This document shows, in pieces, positions 45,258 through 51,205 of a DNA stretch of 64,000 nucleotides (within the stretch, counting starts at the first letter, position 1; the number at the start of each line of letters is the position of its first letter). The notes below the pieces were generated by a model that did not search any database, was not told the DNA's origin, and saw nothing but the letters and a program-made list of their open reading frames with translations. This DNA is from Paenibacillus dendrobii. Lineage in GTDB: Bacteria; Bacillota; Bacilli; Paenibacillales; Paenibacillaceae. The stretch lies in NCBI RefSeq assembly GCF_009807035.1, contig NZ_WUBI01000001.1, positions 2,790,001 to 2,854,000 of the forward strand. The letters are read 5' to 3'. The translations under genes and the position numbers were made by a program.

Positions 45258-46889
45258 TCATGGATTTTTCCCGGTTAAGAACCTTGCAGCCGATTCTGCC
45301 ATCTGCTCGATGGCAACGGGCGAAAACTCACGCCACGGATAGGAAGGGATCATATGCAGCTTCCCCTCCTTCACGGCGCGCAAAGACAACCACTCCGGTG
45401 AAGAGGATAACCTCCGCCAATAAGCCAAAGTCTCCGAATCCTGCCTCACCAAAATCAGAATATGGTCAGCTTCAGTCCTTCGCAGGTCCCCCACTGTTAA
45501 AGGCGCGAAATCCGATAATCCCGGGGAAAGCGTTGATATCCGGCAGCCAAGCTGCTCGCCTAGCACCTCTTTGATGGCGCGGCTGTTATTTAATCTGAGC
45601 TGGTTCTGGCAGACACGTGCGCATACCAATGCGGACTGCTGGAGATATGGTGCGATATGGCGCTGGAGCAATTTCATTTTCCGGGAAAAGGATTGCAGCC
45701 ACTGTTCCGCTTCCTCCGTTCGATTCAGCCACTTGGCCAGATCCCGGAGTTCTTCTTCCCAACTCCCCGTTTCCAGCGGCATCTCGTAAATCGGAGCAAT
45801 TCGCGCCAACCTCTCCTTCTCCCACGGCTCCAACTCCTGCGTACAAATAATCCGTTCGGGCTGCGCAGTCTCAAGCTTGTCCAGATTGGCTTCTTTGTTG
45901 TGATTCTGCCGATAAGCGTCCAGATGCACGGGGATTTCAGGCCCGAGAGTGTGGTACTGTTCTGCAGACCATTTCGGATGGAGAGGTGCAGCATATGGAA
46001 TAATGTGAAGCGGAATCAGATAACCGAGCAGCGAGGTGGAGCCGTAGAGAGCAATTTTGTTTTTCTCCTTCTTCATATAAGCCGAGGGAGACAGTCCGAA
46101 TTCCTTCTTAAATTTTCTGCTGAAATAAAACTCGTCTTTATATCCAACCAGATGCGCTATTTCTTTCAAAAGTACATCCGATCCAAGCATCAGCTGTTTA
46201 GCCTTGTTCATCCGTATCTGTGCCAGATAATCGACTACACTGCATCCGTAGGTTCTTTTGAAGATCTCGGCAAAATAGCTGGAGCTGAAGTCAGCAATCC
46301 CAGCCAGCTGTTCCACGGTCAGATCCTCGCTATAATGCTCTTCCATGAATGTTTTGGCACGCTCAAGCGCTTGGCTTTTATCATTTTTGCTATCCAAACC
46401 GCTTTCCTGGATCAACTCGTACAAGAATTCCTGGAAATCCAGTTGAGCTCGCCACCGGATCATTTCCTGCGCATGGTGAAAATGTTTGTAGATCGTGCGG
46501 CAGATCGACTGTGTCTTCTCAACCGAACTTAACGCCGCTCCTTCTTCCAGGAATATCGATGGATCCTCGATGGCAAGAAGTCTGCCCTTGTGTAACGAAT
46601 GCGCTTGATAAACGCTGAAGTTAAAGACGGCAATGGATGCCGGTTCCGTTCCATAGCCAGTTAACCCGAATGTTTTTCCGCCAGGACAGATATACGCGGA
46701 GCCTTCTCCCATCCGAATGGCCCGATCCTCCAGTTCCAGAACCGCCTCTCCTTTCAGCAAAATAATCATGACGCTCTGCATGACCAACTGCTGCGCTAGG
46801 CGCAGTCCTTTTTCCTGCAATAATTCCGTGTCCCACAGTCTGAAGGTCAGGTCATGCAGCTTCACCCTACTTTTACTTCCATATATCAT
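45258..46889 (-). CDS. AraC-family regulator with siderophore-binding domain (Btr-like)
   Basis: The 543-residue protein has three parts. An N-terminal cupin-like segment covers about 1-150. Two AraC helix-turn-helix motifs lie at about 178-275 (LTVEQLAGIADFSSSYFAEIF and LKEIAHLVGYKDEFYFSRKF). A C-terminal FeuA-like binding domain covers about 285-540. This matches B. subtilis Btr, which binds ferri-bacillibactin and activates feuABC. Gene order and architecture make the same role likely here. A second Fur box lies upstream of the start. Confidence 0.92.
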   Translation of the reverse strand: MIYGSKSRVKLHDLTFRLWDTELLQEKGLRLAQQLVMQSVMIILLKGEAVLELEDRAIRMGEGSAYICPGGKTFGLTGYGTEPASIAVFNFSVYQAHSLHKGRLLAIEDPSIFLEEGAALSSVEKTQSICRTIYKHFHHAQEMIRWRAQLDFQEFLYELIQESGLDSKNDKSQALERAKTFMEEHYSEDLTVEQLAGIADFSSSYFAEIFKRTYGCSVVDYLAQIRMNKAKQLMLGSDVLLKEIAHLVGYKDEFYFSRKFKKEFGLSPSAYMKKEKNKIALYGSTSLLGYLIPLHIIPYAAPLHPKWSAEQYHTLGPEIPVHLDAYRQNHNKEANLDKLETAQPERIICTQELEPWEKERLARIAPIYEMPLETGSWEEELRDLAKWLNRTEEAEQWLQSFSRKMKLLQRHIAPYLQQSALVCARVCQNQLRLNNSRAIKEVLGEQLGCRISTLSPGLSDFAPLTVGDLRRTEADHILILVRQDSETLAYWRRLSSSPEWLSLRAVKEGKLHMIPSYPWREFSPVAIEQMAESAARFLTGKNP

Positions 46890-46912
46890 GAATCAAAATA
46901 CCGCCTTTTATT

Positions 46913-46931
46913 GAGAATGGTTATCATTATC
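46913..46931. promoter_or_regulatory. Fur box upstream of the Btr-like regulator
   Basis: GAGAATGGTTATCATTATC matches the Fur consensus at about 16 of 19 positions and lies about 25 bp before the regulator start. Confidence 0.85.
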
Positions 46932-47008
46932 ATAACATAACCATCGATTTCTGGAACGCAAAAGTTCGCGCGCTTCCTCCACATGAAATGTTTCTTGCAT
47001 ATAAAAAT

Positions 47009-47043
47009 AAACAGCCTCAGTCCGAAAAGGACTGAAGCTGTTT
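47009..47043 (-). terminator. Hairpin terminator downstream of the tRNA cluster
   Basis: AAACAGC-CTCAGTCC pairs with GGACTGA-AGCTGTTT around GAAAA, followed on the minus strand by TTTATTTTTAT. It is the second of two terminators after the last tRNA and insulates the Btr-like gene. Confidence 0.82.
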
Positions 47044-47089
47044 AAAAGGCAGGAAGGCCGCTCCCGCTGCTATGGCTACAAATGAAAAG

Positions 47090-47114
47090 AAGTCCACGCT
47101 TATCGCGTGGACTT
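47090..47114 (-). terminator. First terminator after tRNA-Leu
   Basis: AAGTCCACGC and GCGTGGACTT form a perfect 10-bp stem with a 5-nt loop, followed by CTTTTC on the minus strand, 10 bp after the tRNA-Leu 3' end. Confidence 0.82.
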
Positions 47115-47123
47115 CCTGTTGTA

Positions 47124-47206
47124 TGCGGTAGAGAGGACTCGAACCTCCACGGGCATACGCCCACTACCCCCTCAAGATAGCGTGTCTGCCATTCCACCAC
47201 TACCGC
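47124..47206 (-). tRNA. tRNA-Leu (GAG), second copy
   Basis: 83 nt. It is identical to the copy at 35252-35334 except for two bases in the variable arm, where a G-U pair becomes G-C. Anticodon GAG. CCA is not encoded. It is the last gene of the minus-strand tRNA cluster. Confidence 0.96.
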
Positions 47207-47239
47207 ATGTATAAGGGAAACTTGCTTAATAAAAACTGG

Positions 47240-47312
47240 TGAGCCATGAAGGACTCGAACCTTCGACACCCTGATTAAAAGTCAGGTGCTCTACCAACTG
47301 AGCTAATGGCTC
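47240..47312 (-). tRNA. tRNA-Lys (TTT)
   Basis: A 73-nt tRNA starting GAGCCATTAGCTCAG, with anticodon loop CTTTTAA giving TTT and a GGTTCGAGTCC T arm. CCA is encoded directly after it (47239-47237). Confidence 0.96.
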
Positions 47313-47347
47313 TCGCTGACTCACTAGGATGTGTGCCAATAACTGTA

Positions 47348-47430
47348 GGGGATACTCTCTCTTCGTTCGAGACTGCGATGCAGCGCTGACGAAGTTTATG
47401 CTCCGACGAACCCTATAGGTTCTCATCCCC
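47348..47430. repeat. 83-bp structured element between tRNA-Lys and tRNA-Glu
   Basis: The element is bounded by GGGGAT and ATCCCC, which can pair. It shares long blocks (GACTGCGATGC, TTATGCTCCGACG, GGTTCTCATCCC) with the two copies in the 153-bp repeat array near tRNA-Ser. It therefore belongs to the same small repeat family. No reading frame is conserved. Confidence 0.75.
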
Positions 47431-47450
47431 CATCGAAACTTGTATTAAAG

Positions 47451-47522
47451 TGACCCGTAGGGGATTCGAACCCCTGTTACCTCCGTGAAAGGGAGGTGTC
47501 TTAACCCCTTGACCAACGGGCC
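47451..47522 (-). tRNA. tRNA-Glu (TTC)
   Basis: A 72-nt tRNA starting GGCCCGTTGGTCAAG, with anticodon loop CTTTCAC giving TTC and a GGTTCGAATCC T arm. CCA is not encoded. Confidence 0.96.
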
Positions 47523-47735
47523 GTATCAACAAAGCGTGACAACAAAAATTATCTTACCAGAATTTTTAGGACATGACAAGTGTTTTTTTGATATTTTTTT
47601 ATCGGCCGCTCACAGCGCTGTTTTTGCCGAAAAGAAATGAATAAATTTAATGCTGTCATGGCATCTTATGATTGGCATTTCACATAAGAGGATTGCACAA
47701 ATCCAAAACTACACACATAAAGGAGATTCCTAACT

Positions 47736-47945
47736 ATGGCTAAGCCTGATGACCGTTCCGACAACGCAGAGAAGATTCAAAACTCGATCCATAACACCCG
47801 TGAGAACATCCAAGAAACCAACGACTATCTCGATGAGCATGCCGATGAAATTTCAGGTCAGGAGCAAAGTAGCCTTGAGCACAAAAATGCCAAGCGTGAA
47901 AGAGCGATTGAAGGATTCGAAGAAGAATACCAGGACGAAAAATAA
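47736..47945 (+). CDS. tlp: Small acid-soluble spore protein Tlp
   Basis: The 69-residue charged protein starts MAKPDDRSDNAEKIQ and contains HADEIS and ERAIEGFEEEYQDE, which are the landmarks of the Tlp family of spore proteins. AAAGGAGA precedes the ATG. Tlp accumulates in the spore core. The gene is alone on the plus strand inside a minus-strand tRNA cluster. The hairpin at 47980-48012 can terminate it. Confidence 0.93.
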   Translation: MAKPDDRSDNAEKIQNSIHNTRENIQETNDYLDEHADEISGQEQSSLEHKNAKRERAIEGFEEEYQDEK

Positions 47946-47962
47946 TGTATGCTGGATGAGGC

Positions 47963-48345
47963 TTCTCATCCCTACGCAAAAAGCTCCCAACCGCTATTGC
48001 GGTGGGAGCTTTCTGTTGTTATTTCGGAACGGAGAGAGAGGGATACCCTCCCTCCGGTCGGGACTGCGATACGGTTCCTACCGATGCTTATGCTCCGACG
48101 CCCCCTCTGCGAGGGTTCTCATCCCTATGCACAAAGCTCCCATCCGCTATTGCGGTGGGAGCCTTGTGTTGTTATTTCGGAACGGAGAGAGAGGGATACC
48201 CTCCCTCCGGTCGGGACTGCGATGCGGTTCCTATCGATGCTTATGCTCCGACGCCCCCTCTGCGAGGGTTCTCATCCCTATGCAAAAAGCTCCCATCCGC
48301 TATTGCGGTGGGAGCTTTCTGTTGTTATTTCAGAACGGAGAGAGA
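47963..48345. repeat. 153-bp tandem repeat, about 2.5 copies, with three hairpin terminators
   Basis: Copies start at 47963, 48116 and 48269 (exact period 153). Each contains a strong hairpin (AAAGCTCCC with GGGAGCTTT; 47980-48012, 48133-48165, 48286-48318) and then GGAACGGAGAGAGAGGGAT. The latter is the 3' end of tRNA-Ser with its flank. In the third copy this runs into the real tRNA-Ser gene. In the first two it continues into an 86-bp element (48040-48125 and 48193-48278) bounded by GGGAT/ATCCC. On the minus strand the hairpins act as successive terminators after tRNA-Ser. Confidence 0.9.
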
Positions 48346-48424
48346 GGGATTCGAACCCTCGCACCGCTTACGCAGTCTAACCCCTTAGCAGAGGGTCCCC
48401 TTATAGCCACTTGGGTATCTCTCC
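48336..48424 (-). tRNA. tRNA-Ser (GCT)
   Basis: An 89-nt class II tRNA: acceptor GGAGAGA with TCTCTCC, anticodon GCT in loop CTGCTAA, long variable arm, and GGTTCGAATCC T arm. CCA is not encoded. Its 3' end is copied into the repeat array downstream. Confidence 0.96.
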
Positions 48425-48434
48425 AAGAAAATGG

Positions 48435-48507
48435 CTCCCCGAACAGGACTCGAACCTGTGACAACTCGATTAACAGTCGAGTGCTCTACCAACTGAGCTA
48501 TCAGGGA
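48435..48507 (-). tRNA. tRNA-Asn (GTT)
   Basis: A 73-nt tRNA starting TCCCTGATAGCTCAG, with anticodon GTT in loop CTGTTAA and a GGTTCGAGTCC T arm. CCA is encoded (48434-48432). It is the first gene of the cluster, 10 bp before tRNA-Ser. Confidence 0.96.
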
Positions 48508-48538
48508 ACGTTTACAAATGGTAACAATCAATAATTTA

Positions 48539-49027
48539 TCATGATTTCTGAGGCGAGTCAAGCGTCTGCTGAAGAAGCTTCCCCTTACATTTTCCGCACC
48601 GGAAACGCCGGGTATCCACCTTCCGCTTCCGCATATATTTCATGCCGCAGTCCTTGCACACCAATACATAACGGTACGGCAGCACCTTCCGGCCGCCGCG
48701 GTTTGGTAGCGAGCTGCAGAAGCGGCTTCCTCCCACATGCCGGAGAAGCTGCTTGAAGTCCTGGTCACGGTGCTTGTACCCCCTGCCAGCCAGATGCAGA
48801 TGGTAATGGCAGAGCTCATGCTTGATGATTTTCTCTACCTCTTCCCTCCCGTTTTCATCCAGCTGATGGGGATTGATCTCGATATCATGACTCTTCGTAA
48901 AATAACGTCCCCCGGTGGAGGACAATCTCTTATTAAAGGTTGCCTGGTGCCGGAAAGGCACGCCAAAGCTGTCGATCGACACTTTTTCCACCCAGACCTG
49001 CAGCTCTTCATTACTCATGATTGACAT
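48539..49027 (-). CDS. SprT-like zinc metalloprotease-fold protein
   Basis: The 162-residue protein has the HELCH zinc-binding motif at residues 70-74. A C-terminal treble-clef type zinc site (CKDCG ... RCGKCKG, about 125-150) follows. This is the SprT/YdcK family; the B. subtilis member is YdcK. The protease activity of bacterial members is unproven. GGGAG lies upstream of the ATG at slightly long spacing; a second in-frame ATG is at 49018. Confidence 0.9.
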   Translation of the reverse strand: MSIMSNEELQVWVEKVSIDSFGVPFRHQATFNKRLSSTGGRYFTKSHDIEINPHQLDENGREEVEKIIKHELCHYHLHLAGRGYKHRDQDFKQLLRHVGGSRFCSSLPNRGGRKVLPYRYVLVCKDCGMKYMRKRKVDTRRFRCGKCKGKLLQQTLDSPQKS

Positions 49028-49186
49028 AGCGTTTGCCTACTCCCTTTCCGCACAGCTTCTTCCTGCATGCTATTCAAGCTCAAGGAATGCTACTTGAATT
49101 TTAACTTCTTACTAAGCTACACTGTCAAGTAAAGGATTACTTCGCATCGAAAAGCACGCAGCAACTATAGAGGGGGAACTCATATT

Positions 49187-49537
49187 ATGCCAAACATGCG
49201 TTATGTCATTTTGCAACTGGGAGACAAGCTCCAGTATGTGGAGATGCCTGCGGATTACGCTTATCAGCTCAGCGCGCTCAACTTAAGACTCCATAAGGAA
49301 GTCAGCAAACTTACCGCCCAAGGAACACCGGAACTGCCGCTCGCCGTGGCTGAATGTGATCAGCTCGAGCTGCTTCAGGAAACAGCTTCCATCGTCGGCG
49401 GTCTCGATTACATTAATGAACTGGAGCGTTCCTTCGCTTCCCTTAATGAAACGAACTACCCGCTGATCTCTCTGCTCACGGAAATTCGTGCCTTGCAGGC
49501 GCAGCTCGAACAATGGTACGAGGAAGAAGCGATCTAA
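49187..49537 (+). CDS. Conserved hypothetical protein, helical
   Basis: A 116-residue acidic protein behind AGAGGGGGAAC. It starts with a short beta-type segment (MRYVILQLGDKLQYVEM) and continues as helices with Leu-rich heptads, ending EQWYEEEAI. No transmembrane segment, cysteine or catalytic motif is present. I do not recognise the family. It lies upstream of cmpA on the same strand, 109 bp away, with no terminator seen between them. Confidence 0.7.
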   Translation: MPNMRYVILQLGDKLQYVEMPADYAYQLSALNLRLHKEVSKLTAQGTPELPLAVAECDQLELLQETASIVGGLDYINELERSFASLNETNYPLISLLTEIRALQAQLEQWYEEEAI

Positions 49538-49646
49538 CTCACTTCGAGGCATGATATCATCATTAATACCATGTAGACCTGCACCCATTAGGCTTCTTCC
49601 CCATATGCTATCCATACAGAAGGTTTAGCAAGAGGAGGAGATACCC

Positions 49647-49775
49647 TTGCCGCAATGGCTCTGCAATCAACTGACACGCGCCTTTCGCAAAAAAGACAGA
49701 CGCCAAATCAAGCTGCTGAATGATTGCTGGTTCTTTTACCGGAATTCAGCAGGCGAAGTCTCGGATCATTCATAA
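49647..49775 (+). CDS. cmpA: Cortex morphogenetic protein CmpA
   Basis: A 42-residue peptide starting at TTG behind AGAGGAGGAG. MPQWLCNQLTRAFRKKD followed by QIKLLNDCWFFYR closely matches B. subtilis CmpA (MPNWLKNQ..., QIKLLNQCWYFYR), which controls spore cortex assembly by promoting SpoIVA quality control with ClpXP. The C-terminal tail is a few residues longer than in B. subtilis. It has its own terminator. The gene is too short for most ORF finders. Confidence 0.92.
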   Translation: MPQWLCNQLTRAFRKKDRRQIKLLNDCWFFYRNSAGEVSDHS

Positions 49776-49809
49776 GTTGGCTGTTCAATCCATAACGTTA
49801 CGCACAAGC

Positions 49810-49841
49810 AAGCCGGACTAATCGTCCGGCTTCTTTTTTTT
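49810..49841 (+). terminator. Terminator of cmpA
   Basis: AAGCCGGAC and GTCCGGCTT form a 9-bp stem with a 5-nt loop, followed by C and eight T residues. Confidence 0.95.
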
Positions 49842-49858
49842 GCCGCTATAAATGCTTT

Positions 49859-50326
49859 CTATAAGTAGCTTCGATTCGCCGGCCAGGAGCCTTGCAGTTT
49901 CGCTAGTAGAATAATTTGTCCGGTATGGTATGCATCATGCGTAATCAAGCTCATGAAGCGTTGGGGTTTGGTCTCGATTTCCTCTTCAGACATCTGTTCA
50001 AGCGCATGACGTAAAGAAGAGTGCACCTCCAACATCCTGGACTTGACGTTTTCCCAGGCCTCCTTGCTTGCTTCCGGAATGAGAAAAGTCTCGTCGTTTC
50101 CAGCATGCTGCTCATCCGGCACACCTGAAAGCCGCTTCAGCAGGCGCTCTTTGAAATAGAGTAAATGCTGAACGTTCTCCCATATGCTGTTGGCTGCGCC
50201 TATCTCGGGTTTCCACAAGGCCTGTTCAAATGTAACATCCTTCAGCGCATGCATCAGCGGAGGATACCAATCCTCTTGATCCAGACAAAAATCCCAGTAT
50301 TGCAACAAAAGATTCCGGACACTCAT
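49859..50326 (-). CDS. DinB-family protein
   Basis: A 155-residue four-helix-bundle protein. The three DinB metal-binding histidines can be recognised in ENVQHLLYFKERLL and THDAYHTGQIILLAKLQG. DinB/YfiT-like proteins are thought to act as thiol-dependent transferases with bacillithiol or similar. AGGCGATTGG with a GGGAGG site lies upstream. A long inverted repeat lies just before the start and probably regulates it. Confidence 0.9.
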   Translation of the reverse strand: MSVRNLLLQYWDFCLDQEDWYPPLMHALKDVTFEQALWKPEIGAANSIWENVQHLLYFKERLLKRLSGVPDEQHAGNDETFLIPEASKEAWENVKSRMLEVHSSLRHALEQMSEEEIETKPQRFMSLITHDAYHTGQIILLAKLQGSWPANRSYL

Positions 50327-50347
50327 TCCAATCGCCTCCCGCTTTAT

Positions 50348-50378
50348 GTAACTACCTTAAGTATGATATGGTAGTTAC
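50348..50378. promoter_or_regulatory. Inverted repeat operator upstream of the DinB gene
   Basis: GTAACTACC (50348-50356) and GGTAGTTAC (50370-50378) form a perfect 9-bp dyad with a 13-bp spacer, 21 bp before the start codon. A TATCAT-like -10 box for the minus strand lies in the spacer. This suggests direct repression by a dimeric regulator. Confidence 0.75.
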
Positions 50379-50520
50379 AACGACAATAGCACATCTTTTT
50401 GCCTTGTACAAGCAGCATTCAGAATCCTAAGATCATCCCTCCTCCCACCCTTAAACATCCTGCAGGATAGCAAAAGCGAGCCGAGGTTGTTAAAATGTTG
50501 CTATAGAAAGGATGAATCGA

Positions 50521-51111
50521 ATGCTCTGGGATGATTTTGTAAACAGCGAATGGCATGATTGGCGGGGCAGCGGACGCTCTGAGGACCGGCTGGGTCAGGA
50601 AAAATGGCTCCATTGGTTCATGCAGCAGGAGCAAGTAACCGCGCCTGATCTTCCAAGCCAAAAGGAATTAGATGAACTAAGGGAGCTCCGATCCTTTTTG
50701 CTTGACCTGATCAGACACATTGCTTCAGGAGAAGCCGTTACTTCGTACCAAGTTGATATTCTAAACGAATGGATGGCAAAAGCGCCGGTTTACCGCAAGC
50801 TGTCCCAATCCGCAGATCAAGCCATCCATCTATCCTATTTCCCGGAAAACGCCAATTGGACGCAAGTGATGGCTGAAATTTCAGCCTCCTTTGCGTCTAC
50901 ATTGGAGAAAGGCGATCTGTCCCGAATTCGTATCTGCGACAATCCAGACTGCCTATGGGTCTACTATGATGACACGCGCAACCGTTCGAAGCGGTACTGC
51001 GACGATAAAATGTGCGGCAATTTGATGAAGGTCCGACGTTTCCGGGCTAAAAAGAAGCTCTCATCCTCCCCTTCTAACAGCTCCATGCCGAAAGCGGAGG
51101 AAGAGTTATAG
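50521..51111 (+). CDS. CGNR zinc finger protein (ABATE domain)
   Basis: ATG 50521 follows AAAGGATG; the earlier ATG at 50512 touches that site and is unlikely. The 196-residue protein has an N-terminal ABATE-type domain with LRELRSFLLDLI. A C-terminal CGNR zinc finger RICDNPDCLWVYYDD ... RYCDDKMCGNLMKVRRFR supplies four cysteines. Such proteins are predicted transcriptional regulators. It is alone on this strand, with its own terminator. Confidence 0.9.
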   Translation: MLWDDFVNSEWHDWRGSGRSEDRLGQEKWLHWFMQQEQVTAPDLPSQKELDELRELRSFLLDLIRHIASGEAVTSYQVDILNEWMAKAPVYRKLSQSADQAIHLSYFPENANWTQVMAEISASFASTLEKGDLSRIRICDNPDCLWVYYDDTRNRSKRYCDDKMCGNLMKVRRFRAKKKLSSSPSNSSMPKAEEEL

Positions 51112-51130
51112 GAATGACCGCACATAGTTG

Positions 51131-51170
51131 AACAAGCCCCCTTCTTTAGACTTTTAAAAAGGGGCTTGTT
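51131..51170. terminator. Terminator between the CGNR gene and tex
   Basis: AACAAGCCCC pairs with GGGGCTTGTT around a 20-nt loop that itself can partly pair, followed by CTTTTA. It serves the plus-strand CGNR gene and may serve tex in reverse. Confidence 0.82.
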
Positions 51171-51205
51171 CTTTTATATCCCGATACCGGAGGTTACTAC
51201 TGCTT

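Noticed and set aside
45151..45261. N-terminal extension of the siderophore-binding protein
   Set aside because: The stretch contains the Fur box and its promoter region, and the signal peptide begins only at 45150.
47749..48534. A 261-residue open frame with three 51-residue repeats
   Set aside because: The 153-bp repeat is divisible by three, so any frame repeats. The frame runs antisense through tRNA-Ser and tRNA-Asn and yields the well-known spurious tRNA-derived peptides (RTRTCDN, RGIRTLAP).
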